Shown here in pieces: positions 33,594 to 47,600 of a stretch of DNA of 64,000 nt. Position numbers and translations under genes: made by a program. The stretch spans positions 15,318,501 to 15,382,500 of the forward strand of contig NC_135360.1 of assembly GCF_051622035.1 (NCBI RefSeq), written 5' to 3'. Under the pieces are notes generated by a model. That model saw only the letters and a program-made list of their open reading frames with translations. It made no database searches and was not told where the DNA came from. This DNA comes from Arctopsyche grandis. Lineage: Eukaryota > Arthropoda > Insecta > Trichoptera > Hydropsychidae. Each line of letters opens with the position of its first letter. The stretch's first letter is position 1.

Positions 33594-35697
33594 CAGTTAT
33601 ATATTTTCATACTGACGAATTCCATTTAGCACTTTTCACAGTCTATAAATCTGTCAAGATTCAATGATCTTCGAAACACTTTAAAATATCACATATTATA
33701 TTATCTTCATAATTTCACTATCGTTTGTGATTTTTAACAATTGTTTAATTTTACGTGGGGGGGGTGGGGCGGTGGATATCGCCTGCCCTGTGGAATATAT
33801 CCATACCTCTCGCACGCGCCACCGCCGCGTGTCTTCTGAACTCGCTCCTCAACAAGTTCAATTTGCAAAAGCAATCAAACGAGTGCTTTTGCCAACTGAA
33901 AATGTTTCAATCATTCTAACGTTTAAATTATCGCGAGAAAAAAATTAAACTTGGGAGAGGTATAAATTTGGTTATTAGCAAAATAAATGTAGAAAATAAA
34001 TCAGGATGGCTAATTCAAATAAAATATGATGATAGCGATATATTCAATATTATTGAGATACATATAATATATGAAAAATGATATCAAAAGTAAAAAATAA
34101 AACATCTAAAAAAAATCGACAAGACAGTGAAAAAACATAAATGACAAATGTTTGAAAAAGATTCATGAATGATTTATATTTCATTTCTATATATTTAAAG
34201 ACCTGAACGTTAACGTGTCACCCCATTCTGTGTATTATATGCATATATTTTTTTAAATATACATATGTATATCCATATAGTAAAATCACTTATAATTTTG
34301 AGTTGCTCTAACGCAGATTTGGTCGATCGTGCGAATTGTAAAATTCAATCCTCATTCAAATTGCAGCTCGCGACGGTCATCCTTGTCGTGCATTTCGGTT
34401 TAATTTTCGTCGAGTCATCACGAGTGCATATAGGATCGAAATTTACAATTTGCATCGTCGGCCAATTCAGCACTAACACCGAATACACATCGAATACATA
34501 TAGATAATTGTTGAATAATTTATTACATGAATAATAATTACTACAGAATTTTGGTATAGCATCACCGATTCATCGTTTGCATTACACACTTTCGATTCAA
34601 GAATACGTTGTTTCAATGAACTCGATGAATCAATACGAACCCAAAACGATCTGTTAAAATTTAGTCACGACACATACTAACAATGGAATTTATGAAATGC
34701 ATTTCAAAACGAGAAAAGCAGAAAGAAAACAAATGATTTGAGACAGTGAGAAATATGAATAAACCAAATAATAGTGCTTTGGATCGGTAATAACAATTAT
34801 AAGAATAAATAATATATTTACAAAATATAAGTAAGTTATTCCTGCATAGTGTAATCGTAAACTAATAAATTAAAAGTATTCCATTAATGTAAAAAAATAT
34901 GATAAATATTGTACTAGCGCTGGTCAATAAGCTAATTGTATATTAGAAGTTGTATAGTTTTAAATTAAACATGTCACTAATGAATTACAAATTTTGTAAT
35001 GAAAAGTAACAATTCAATATAACAATTGTTTCATTAAAATTATTACTGTCCAAAATTTTCACACTGTTCTTTTCAATGTTAAGTAAGAATATAAAACGTG
35101 CAGGAATGATAAACCTCACAATACTAAATTAAACTATATTTCCAAAGATAAATTAATTTTTAAATTATTTCCAAATGTGAAATAATAAAAAGAAACCTGT
35201 CAATAAAATGAGTCTAGAAAAATATGTACATTTTTCTTTAAACTTAAATGTAAATTAAAGCTTATTTTACTAATTAATAATATGGCATTTCATGTATGAT
35301 GCAAAATGTATAAAATAGTAATCTTACAAAAATAACATAATAAATGATCGATGATAATAAAAATGAATACAAAATAAAAAATATAAGCCATTCAAATATA
35401 TATGTACACATGTTTTATGAGTTGATGATAAATGGTTACGTATAAATTATATAGTAATCGAGTCATAATAATAAGAAACGGGGTAAAATTTTAAATAACG
35501 CACGTTCACCACGTGTTAAAAGCGTAAACTTTAAACGAAACCGAGGAACACAAAGGGAATGGATGTCACAAATAATTAAAAAGAAGCGTAAAAGTGAACA
35601 GTTTTGAATGAAAACAGTCGATGAGGATGCAAAGACGACACCGGCGGGTGCGGGGCGGGGCGCTCTAGGGCACGAGGTCGGGCAGGCGGCGGCGGCC

Positions 35698-38600
35698 CTA
35701 GGGACCCCCCGGAGGCTCTCTTTCAACCTTGCGTTCTTTGTAGTAGATCTCTTCGCTCTCCTTGTCACATAGGAGCAATATTACCGCTCCGAACAAGAAG
35801 ATTGCTGCCCCCCATCCAACTCCATACGCCCAGCCGAACTCCCAAACCAACCGGTTTCCTAAACATAAATTCAAAAATATATAAATAAAACATTCACATA
35901 AGATAGAACAAAGTTGATTTCAAATGTATTTAAATTTTGTAATAATTTATCGAAAAACAAACCCATTGGTTGCACAAAAGTGCACAAGTGACGATTTATT
36001 AAAGAAACTACTCGGCAAATAGAATACACTTCTATTGTAATGCTTAAAAAAAAATTCTATTGAAATAACTTGAAAACAAAAGATTTTTTTATAATTATTG
36101 CTTTCATACGCTTATGTCATTGATATGAACATATTTTTGAAGTATGTATCTGTGTGATTGTTGGATTGTTTTCTACAAACTTTTTATTAATTTCACTGAC
36201 TTGCGCGTTTAGCACAGAAAATTTGAAACGATTTTGAAACACTTCCACTCTTCCGATCGCTTTGATATTTTACTGATATACGGGGGACGGGACGGGACGG
36301 TTAGCTCTCATTAAAGTAAGCAAATGCCCCGGACATAATGCTAGAAGAATTTAATCATTAACGAAATCATCAGAATCGTCTGGCAGATCGACGTGATGAC
36401 AGCTGGATATCAGATAGGCTTTCTCGCCCCCCCCCCCCCCCCCTACTTAAATAGTTATTACCAGGCTATGGAGTCCGAGCATTTTAAACGGAGTTAGAGT
36501 CGTAAAAAATCGAGCAATTCCGACTCCTTTTTATTATTTTCTTTACTTAATAGTATTAAGGTATGTGTCAACTACAGTCTACTATTGGATGGAATTAAAT
36601 CCACTAATAAATTTAAATATAATAATTTCTTTATAAAAATGCCAAAACCGATTGTTTTCTTTGTCTCATACTTTTTTTTTATTCTGATTTTTACCCTCAT
36701 TTTTCGCATTGTCTTATTTGTGTATGAAATTCATACACACACATACAACATGAATGGCAATTTTTAGTGATTTATTTAATTCTTTTAATTTTTAAATATT
36801 TTGAAAATCGCTAATAATTTTATTCCTAACAATTTGATACGTTGGCAAGAAAAGTCGATCTTACTAAAATCGTTTAAGTTGTAGTCGGAGTCGGCAAATT
36901 TTGATCCGACTCCACAGCCCTGATTTATATCACACTATCTCATAACTTTATCAAAATGCATACAACTCATATAACACCAATTAAAAAAATAATTGTAACT
37001 GAAGAATTAAACAAATCTTATAATAAACTCTGTACTTCATGAATAAATTGAGATTAAACTGGTTTGCATATATTTTATTTATTTATCTGTGATAGGATAA
37101 TAGTGTGTTAATTCGTCACAATATGTTTAATTGAGTTTTGGAATAATTCTTGTGTAAAAAATAGCGTTTATGCACGTACGAATAATTCCGTGAGAGATTC
37201 TTCGCGTGAGCGTAATGTCGCGTGAGTCCTGTATCTGTGAGTGTAATGTCCGTTAGCGATATGTCGTTAAGTGTTAGATCCGTAAGCGATTTGTCGTGTC
37301 ACCGTATATATATATATATATGTATACAAACACACACTACATAATTAATTTTAGTTCAATATGAAGAAAACATTTATTATAAATAATTTAAAATATATAA
37401 AATAAGGGTTTGAAGATCAACTAACATCAATCAAACCATTTATTTGATGCATTAATGAAAATTACTAAGAACATACCAAGATTGAGTTCGGCGGCAAAAC
37501 ATACTGGATATATGACCAACGCAATAAGAATTGCTATTACTGAAAAGACAAATAGAAAAAGTTTAAATATCACATAAACATATAAAATAGCAATAAAATA
37601 AATTTGTCTCCGAAAATTCAACTTGAAAAAAATACAGAAGAATTGCACTCACATGCTACAGCCATGGCGAGTACTGCCAGGCGATAATATTTAAATTTTG
37701 TACGATGATCGGTCGCTCTTAGTCCAAGAGCCGTGAGCAACGTTCCCACGATATCTGTACATAGTGTAACAATGCATAGCCCGGCTGCTGCTCGGATGTA
37801 AGCTAAAACAAATCATATGAAAATTAATCGATACATAAAATGAAAATGTTCAAACTTGAAGAAGTACACATACCAACGTCTCTGGAGCGATAGCAACCGG
37901 GCTGTTCGATTAAGTTGAATGGAAGAGGAGTAGGAGCATGTGGTTCAATGCAATGTGCAAACAGTCCCTGCCGCCAGCCCGCTGCCATGAGCCAGTCGGC
38001 ACTGCCGAGCCCTAACGCCATCAGCACTATCACCAATATGCCACATATTAGCGCAATCACCTGAAACAATACATTAATTTTCAGTATAAATATAATAAAG
38101 TTCTACATACACATTTACAAATATGAGGATTAAGTTCTTCTATACACATTTCAAGTTTTCTTATTTCTATTTTAAAATTTATATTTCACCATGATGCCAT
38201 TACGGGTTGCCTCTGAGCAACACTTATAATATTAAACTTGTACATAAATAAATTCATAGATTGTTAATTTGAAATCATATCCAAATAGTAGGTAGGATGG
38301 TTTTGCCAATTTAATGAGTAACCATTTCAACAATGAAATCAGATACATTGGCAAAATCTGATAGGAAACAATCGACTTGGAGTTACACATATCCAAGTCT
38401 AACCAGAAGCACTGCAGAAATACTCCCAATAAATTATTTTCAACCGAAGTCAACACAGGGCTCGAACTAAGGAGCTTCTACGAGGAGCTCCTAGAGCTCG
38501 AACCAAGGAGCTCTAGGAGCTCAAGGAGCTTGAGTTGGAATTAATGCGACCACTGAGCTATACTGCTGACCTAATTTCAATTTCTGTCACATTGAATATT

Positions 38601-41600
38601 TGAAGTGTGTGTTGTTGATTAATATAAAATGATAGTAAACCAGTTGGATTTTGAAATTCAAAGTTAAGTCATTGATCGGTTAGCAGTAAACAGATATACA
38701 GAACATAATTGTGAACAAAAAGAAAAAGGTTTTTACTTATGTTGCTTTTTAGTATTAAAATGTGTCCATATATTGTAGACAGGCCAATGGCTACATCCAC
38801 ACTACCGATATCTACACCCGATATTTGCGAATTTTTCCATAACCAGTTCTTAAATAGCAACCACAGGTTGCAATATGGGAACTGGATATGGAAAATTCGA
38901 GAATATCGGGTGTAGATATCGGTAGTGTGGACGTAGCCAATTGCAGTAGTTTCCCTCTTAGTTGTTCTTAGTTCAATTTTATATATGTATATACATATGT
39001 ATGTATATACATAGATGAGCAAAAATTGATGACATATTAGACATATTAGATGGCATAGATGACATATTAGAGCAAAAATTTTCCTTAGTAACTATAAAAA
39101 AAAAACAGTTTTTCTTATTCTGTAAGAAATCTTTTGTATTATAAAACATTATGAAAAAGTGTTGAGTGGATACTCATCTAGATATATATATATTAATATA
39201 TGCATGTACGTCTGTCAATAATTAATTTAGTCTGTCTAACAAAATAGTGAATTCTAAGAATAATAATATTTTCAAAATAAAACTTGATGTTATTTTCAAA
39301 TTCAATGGATTCGTGTAGCTTTTCTTGATATATGTGTATTTTTTCTCCTTTGGTTTTAGTTTTTTATTATTTTATTTAATATTAATCTATTTATTTTTAT
39401 TTTTGTGAGGTGATAAGCTCTTTGGACCTATTGCAATTTGGTTTGCCCAATTAATAAAAATATATATAAATCGTAATGATTTACATAAGTGTCAACAAAT
39501 AATATGTATTATAAAAGATATTTTATAAGATACATATAATATAAGAAATACTTTGAAATTTGGGATGGAATGGCAGCCAGCTCAAAAGAATAGTTTTGAT
39601 TCAAAGATGTGTCTTCATATCGCAACCACTATTGTAACTCAAAAGGTCTGATTGTGAATGATACATTCCTTGTAATTACTCTAAAAGGAAAACTTTCCTG
39701 GTTGTCGTCGGTTCAATACAAATTTCGCAACTGCGAAATGTAAAATCGAGTCTTTCTCAAGTTTATTTTAGTTTGGAAGTTGTTGATTTTGTACATGTAT
39801 GCCTACGTGGGAAGAGAGCAGACGATGGATGGGAGGGGGACGAAAAGGGAGAGAAGAGGGTGACGAAAATGGGAGAGAGGAGGAGGTGGTGGTGTCGAAA
39901 ATCAATAAGAGCCGGTCCGCGGGAAAACTACGTGGAAATTCCATCGAATTTTCCGCTTAATTTGGTCCGCGCTTTTTCAGATGCACAACACGATCCGGCG
40001 AAAATGCGAATAAAACAGCCGACATCATAACAGACGAGCCCAGTCATTTTAGTCTGTCCGATGAATCAGACAGCTTCCGGTAACACGAACATGTGCAATG
40101 CACAAACTGTGTATACAAACATATCGAGGATATTGTACGTGATGCAATAATGCACATTGTAAACACTGACAATGAGTAATCACGCACGTTTAAAATTACA
40201 TTTAAAACCACATTAATATGTTTGTTGATAATTGAACTGAAAATTATATCGCCAAATGAGTAATTCGATATATAAATATAAATGTAAAATTGTCGTGTAT
40301 ATGTATTTGTACAGCAATATAAATTCATCGAATGAAATACAACAAAATTCCATTAGGAACTGGAGCTAAATTGAGATTCTATCATTAATTTCCAAAGTAA
40401 AGCGAGCCGCACCATTCAACATTCTCTGGAATACACCAAGAACAATAAATAAGAAATGTAGCAAACTCTCGTTCGGCAGTTTATTGGTACAATGTTACTT
40501 TTCTTTTCAACATTATCCTCTTGTACGTATGAATGTATCGATTCGAACGTTTCTACATGAGTCATCGGACGCTAAAGATGGTCATGACTTTAGCCTTTAA
40601 CTCAGGGTTTCGACACATTTTTTGAACGGTTCAAAAATTTGGAATGCTCACATACTCGTATTTTAAATCTTAACAATTATATTTTTAATTGGAATTTCTT
40701 TGATTGATGTTTGATCAATTCGAAATGATTTTGAAATAATAAACAATCGTTGTTTATCTTAATGGAACTGACTTATTACACTGAGTAACACAAAATCACG
40801 ACTAATCAATCATTACTAAGCTTGGCCCACTGAATTCAAATAAGATAATTATTAGTTTTTGGTTCGCTCTTGTTTATGAGATATTTTAGCGTTAAAAAAT
40901 GCGCAATTTTGACTTTTGCAGTCTTTAACTTAAAATCTAGTAATGCTGTGCTCAAAGTGAGTATTGGAATCAACAGTCAGCTGCTTTTTCATTTTAATTA
41001 TGTAGCGAATTTTAAGTCAAAAAATTTTTTTTTTCATGATATTATGCGTTTATTTCGCCACGTTTATAAGGATTGGTTTTCTACCTCAATACGTTTTTTT
41101 TTAATCTAAACGTGTAAATTTGAGCGGTAAATGATTTTAAATTGAGTTAAAAATGCTGTTGACGCAAGAGCGAGATAGAGAATGGATCTCATAAACTAGA
41201 ATGAACCAACAAAAATCATTATCATATTCGAATTCAGTCAAACTTAGTAAAGATTGATTAGTCTCCAATCTGTTTTTATTTGCTTTTGTTTTTTAGAAAC
41301 AACATGTACATATATTATATGTAGATACTGTTATTAACTACTATTAAATGTTATGAGTTTGGTTTAATTACACATAGTACAAATAAATGTAATCAAAATG
41401 CTTATATATAAATAAAATACTATTAACATTAATAGTTTTTCGCCATTAAATTACACTTTGAGAATTCCTTGTGCCTAAATGGTACAATTATATCATTTGA
41501 TCAAAAGTTAGAATAAGAACTTCTGATAAATGTGAAAATCTTTTTTCTTCATGTTATATATTTTTTTTCATAAATGTAATTCAATACGTGAAAGAGAACC

Positions 41601-44600
41601 CAAGGTTTCCGAATACTGGCTTCAGTATGTATATAGTCTGTTGATTTTAAACGACAACAAAGAAATCATGTAATAATACAACGGTGACATTCGAGATGAT
41701 TCAATCAATTCCACGTCATCGAAAGGTCAACCTCTTGTCACACTTCATATGTATGTATGTAGGTACAAGAGTGGAATAGTCCCTAGCTGCATAAAACTGC
41801 GAAGCAAAATAAAACCAGCGAAAAAGGATAATATTTTACAATATATGTACATATCTGTATAAATACATCACGATAAACATTATCATCAGGTATTAATTTA
41901 CCAGATAAGATTTCGGCAACGATACGAATTCAAAGTAATTTGATTTGACGATAGTGAGGTACGAGTACCCAACGATGCTTTTATTCGAGTGAATATATGT
42001 ATGTAGGTACATACATAAATATATCATATGAATACAGAATTGAGGATTATCGTGACTGCGAAGAATGGTAGGAAGTCCCTCGCGGAAATCGACCGTTCAA
42101 TTTCAATGGAGTTGGGCTCCATTCAATCGAGGGACTTCACATACAAACTGACTTGGCGTGGTTCAAATCGAAAATCGATCAATCCACGAAAGGAAAACGA
42201 GGAAACGGGATATCTGCCAAAACGAAAGAGCCCCATACCCACATACACCCACACACACACACAAAAATAGCAAAAAGGGAGATGTTGAAGGCTGTCGCAG
42301 CAAAACAATTGCTGAACGATTGAAAAAATCAGAAATGAGTTGTTTATTATACATACGCGTCTACTAATTTTACTTTTAGATATCAGATTTGACTATACAT
42401 TTATGTAGAAATGTCGTGAGGTGTTGAGCTTGAGACGTGTCATACAAATTTCGAGCATGTTGCTGCAGTTTTCATCTCCACTATTAACGCGAAATTGGAT
42501 AAGGGACGGTGGGAGTTGAATAGGTGTATTCAAAATGAGTTGAACAGAGCAAACGTGTGAATGGGTCGACCTACATATGTATGTATACAAGAGAAGAATT
42601 AAGGTGTTTGAATTTCAATGAACTCTTTGTGATGAAGTCCTGCGAGAGGTCTCGAATTCAGACTAAGATTTTGAAAAACTCATAGACGTGTAAACATAAC
42701 ATTGAGTGGTGAGCAAAATCGACTCACAATGAGTATTTTTGTTTTAAGTGTTCAATGGAATTCGGAAAAAACGATTGAAATACACTGTACTCTCGATTAT
42801 ATTACGGGACCGGATAATTGAAAAACAAGGATAATCCGAACTATAAATTCTTGATATCGTTTCTATTGTTTGGGCGAGTGTTGTTTGTGAGTAAGTGTTT
42901 ACGTGACAATATAAACGATATCTGCATCACTCGGCATCTGATCATCTGAATTATTTGAATCGCGATCAAACCACTCCTCGATGTTTGTCAGATCCAACAT
43001 GTTGAAATCATTTTAAATTTTCAATTAATCTGCATATATACCACTCGCCTCCATCTCTTCACAATCCGATAAATCTATTTCCACGTTAGGAAGAATCTTT
43101 CTTCATGATCAAACCAGTGTTATTGGTTTAACTATCGACCAAGATTTTGCTATTCTGTGTATCATTTTTTTCGTGAAATTGATCAAGTCATCATCTTCCT
43201 GAGCAAGGGTTTTGAGAAGATCGGCACGGTTAAGCCGTTTCATTGATGATACGACATCTTGGACCATAGGTTGAATTAGACTTGTAACATTAGCCGGTAA
43301 AAATTTAGCTATCCTAAGACCGTCGTTTCATTCGGATGAAAAAGAGCGTTGTCTATTAACAATACTACTTTCTGTGGCAACCCCTTCCTTTTTAAAAAGT
43401 CTCTGATTTCAAGAACCCATTTATGTATGTAGTTTTGAACCAATCTTTGAAGATCTCTCTATCCATCCATGCTCCTTTTTGGTTATAATAATCAACAGGA
43501 AAATATTTTTTATTTCAATCCCCTTAAATGATCAAAGTTTTTTGCTTTGCTAAATCTTCGTATGATAATATTTTCATGCTTTTTCGTTTGGAAGGACATG
43601 CAGTACTATTACAATCTCTCGTGAACGCCTCCAACTCTTTTTGTTTTACTGTATCTTGAACAATTTGATATTCCATATTCTTCGGCGAGCTTTAATGAGG
43701 ATTCCCAATTTTCGAATCTCTCTATTAACGTAAGTTTTAGTTTGATTTAGAGTACAATTTTCTTGCGCTTATTTGTTACGTATACCTAATTCATTTACAA
43801 ATTGATTATAATTTAATAAAAAACTAATTAAATAAATAACTGAACATATGTATCTAACTAAAAAATCCCACTGATCAACCAATGCTCCAAATCTACTCAT
43901 TATTTACGTATTCACATAAAAAAAAACGGATAATCCGCACCCGGATAATTGAGAGTACGCCGTATATCATTGGTGTGTTAAGAAGTAGTGTGGTATGATT
44001 AAATTCAGATATTCGTATCTGATTTTGAAAAACAATACAAAAACTAATACATAGTTAAATATGCAAATTTTATACAAAATAATTAGCTTCACATTGTTGT
44101 ACAAGTGTTTTTCTCATCATATTTTGTTGAATGGTTTGAATTCAATCAAATATTATTAAATAAATGGAACTATGTACATACATATGTATAATATACAGAA
44201 AATTATTTTATGATTGCGTAGATTTGATTAATAAAGGGGGGACCTACAACCTAAAACCGATCTCCTTTAAAAAGAGCTTGGGAAAGTAAAATCAGATCTA
44301 GATTATCTTATTCGTTTGAATTGATGTCAAAGTCTACATATATTATTTTAAGTGTTCACTCCAGTGCGTTCATGAACTAATTTGTTCATAGACGAACCAT
44401 CGGTTTTAGTCTAAGCGCTAACAGTTAAAAGCTATCTTCAAATAGACTCACCAGGTGTCGCAGGAAACTTTTAGCTATCAAAACTTTTGAGCTGCCAAAA
44501 CCTGGGATGTCAAAATGCCAAGTATTCAAAGGGACATCCTATTGAAACCAAATTACAACGTTGCTACAATTCCCGTTGCCGCAAATTTTAAAAATATTGC

Positions 44601-47600
44601 AACCAAAGCAACGAAATGTACACTTGGACTGTAACATACACTATTATAACTGCGTTTTGGTAGTCAAATTCTTACGCATAAAACTTCAGTTTTTTAATTG
44701 TTACTAACAACTAAATCGAGGAATGGTACAGTATATTTATTTAAAGTTGAAAGTATACTAGGTATATGTACATGTGAGCCGTTATATTTGAAAGTGGCGG
44801 AAGTTCAATTTCGAGTTCCAAAAACACATTCTGTTTGAATCAATTCACAATTTGTTATCACTTATTTTAATTCGATATGTCCAGGATCTCGGAAAAGCAG
44901 AATAAACGTATAACAGGCGTATTTTTAGATATTGTTAAACGCAAAACATTATATTTAATGTTTTGCGAGATATTTCTCGAAATGAAGAAAATTTGACTTA
45001 TGCCATTCAATTATAACGGCTCATGTGTATATTATAATACCAATAGTAATCTATGTTTTCTTTAAGATAAAAATCATTTTTATCGTTATCAATCGTTAAC
45101 AGAAAGAGAACATGGAAGATTCATCACAATAAGTTCCACAAAACTCTTCGTGAAGTTTTTCGACTTAAGCTTAGTAGAAGTCGTTCGAAGCAATTTGAGC
45201 TTTGATCTTAATTCAAAAGGTCAAGTTGATTTGTGAATGCGTGTAGGAGCAGATATGTGTACCTATATATCAAATTATACAACCTCTATCCTCGTTCTAA
45301 GAAAAAACCTCAAACTTCCGCAAAAAGTTCAACCAAACCGTTTCAACCGAAAATTAGACAAAATAAAACCTAATTTATGACACTACTTCACCAAAACTCA
45401 TATAAAATATGGACAATCTCAAGCGACACTTCGCATTTCGGCGAGCAAAGTGAAACTTATATCAAAAGTTTTGTAATGAAAATAACATTTTATCACATTT
45501 CTAAGAGTTTCCTTTTTGACGATAGTATCTGATGGGTCAATATCATGTTGGGAAGTTCAAAGGCAAGTAAGTATGTATTACGGCAGTTTTAAAATGAAAA
45601 CTACATAGTTTGATTTGTGTCCTAAAGCTTATAGACCGTGGTATTGTATATTATACTAAACACTTCATCGCCATAAGCGCACCGGTGCGCGCTCCTTCGT
45701 ATTTAAGGCTATGGACTCGAAATTATTTTTTGTCTTCACAGCGACATCTAAAAATATCCTGTGATACTAATGCAATTGAAAAAAGTCAATATTTTTCGTT
45801 AGTTTGTGATATATTCAAGAGGTAGTGTCAAGGGTTGGCACTAAACACATAATAATTTGTATCGGTTTCTACAAACATGTGGCGATTAAGTGGTGGTATG
45901 ACACCACTTTCAGCGACGCGATGATCACCATGAATCTTCAAAAGTTTCCAAACTAATTTTTCTTTTTTATATGTAAATGCGGTTCGGTGATTATTGGTCA
46001 CAAAGCGCTTGCCTAAAAGTCACTAAAATCTCTATAACGGAACATCTGGCAGCCGAAAAGTCCATCACACTAACGATAACTGTCATACTAACGAGAACTC
46101 GAGTGCCAAATATTCCGTATTCGCGATTTTCATGACAAAAATTGTCTTTTGGGCGATCGCAATGTGACTAATAATTCAATTACCGTAAATGCTTAGTAAT
46201 AGATGAAGCTTTGTGATCATGTAAAAATTCTGCTTAGAGATTTTGACTCATTTGAACTCAAATGAATAGTCCGGAAACGTTGGAAGATTTGCCGCTGAAA
46301 GTGGAATCAGACCTTTACTCTTTTCAGTGAAGTGGTTGTAGTTTTAATGAGATTCTTATGTTGTGGGTCAATGAGACAATGTGATGGTAGACGAGGATGA
46401 CCTGCGCGATCTGGTTGGGCGGCATTTCTGCTGGTTGCTGATGCTGCCTTCGAGGTGAACGAATCTGCTGTATGTTGATGTGCAGTTGCTGCGGCTGCGG
46501 CTGATGCTGCTGCGGCTGATGCTGCTGCGGCTGATGATGCTGCGGCTGATGCTGCTGCGGCTGATGCTGCTGCGGCTGATGCTGCTGCGGCTGATGCTGC
46601 TGCGGCTGCGGCTGATGCTGATGATGCAGCTGCGGATGATGATGCAACTGGGGAGGAGGAGCAAACTGTGGCGGCGGAGGCAGCAAACCCGGCGGGGGGG
46701 CGCTGGGGGCGACAGGGGCGGCAGGTCGCCAGTGGCCGCCGTTCATCTGGCTGCCCGCGGCCGCACCCTCACCCTCACCCGCGCCCCACCCCCGCCACCC
46801 GCTATAGCATCACGCATCCGCCAAAGGGGGCGCGCGCTCCTCCACCTGCACCTCCAACACGGACGCCTGTACGCCCAGAACCACTACTCCTTCCGCAACA
46901 ATGGTGGCGGCTCAAATCACTCAACGCACTTCTGGATGCACTCACTATGCACCCAAACACTGGGTCACTGCTACTGCTTTTACTGCTGCTTCACACCACT
47001 AAACGCCGAGGACAAATCGAGCTTTAGCAAAACGGATCGTCGAATGTGAACATGTCTACCCTGATAGTTAACAAGGATGTTTGCACATCCTCAAATCGGT
47101 TCCCCGAAGAATGCACTAAATTGCACTAAAGAAATCCTAATTTCCAAAGGCGCTCAAAAAGAACTTACGCAATAAAATTCCACAAAAAAATGGTTAGCAC
47201 CCTCGGATGTCATACAAATACCCCATTGACGCCTTTTTTACATACCTCCTTTACGTTTCACATGGTTTTTATGGAATTCTATTGCGTTAGTTCTTCTTGA
47301 TCATCTTTGGAAGTTTGGATGTCTCGAGAGTGCGGCTCTCTTGTGTGTATTTATCCGATCACTCCTCAACTCAGTCGTTTCTAAATAAGGTGACACGAAT
47401 AAACGTTCACGGGCAAAACGCTCACTGACACAATGTATCTGATAGAAGGTTCAAGCTACAAGACTAATACCCTAAAAATGTTCATCAAGAAATCTAAAAT
47501 TTTTATGATAAAGTACTTAGTGAATAAAATTTCGATTAGACTGGGTTATCTAATATATGTAGCAGTGGCGTGTCGTGGAAATCTCCTTGTTTTTATCGCA

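Noticed and set aside
46480..47049. Plus-strand 189-aa Leu/Arg/Met frame
   Set aside because: Mirror of the minus-strand CAG/CCG-type repeat; repeat periodicity of 15 bp keeps all frames open.
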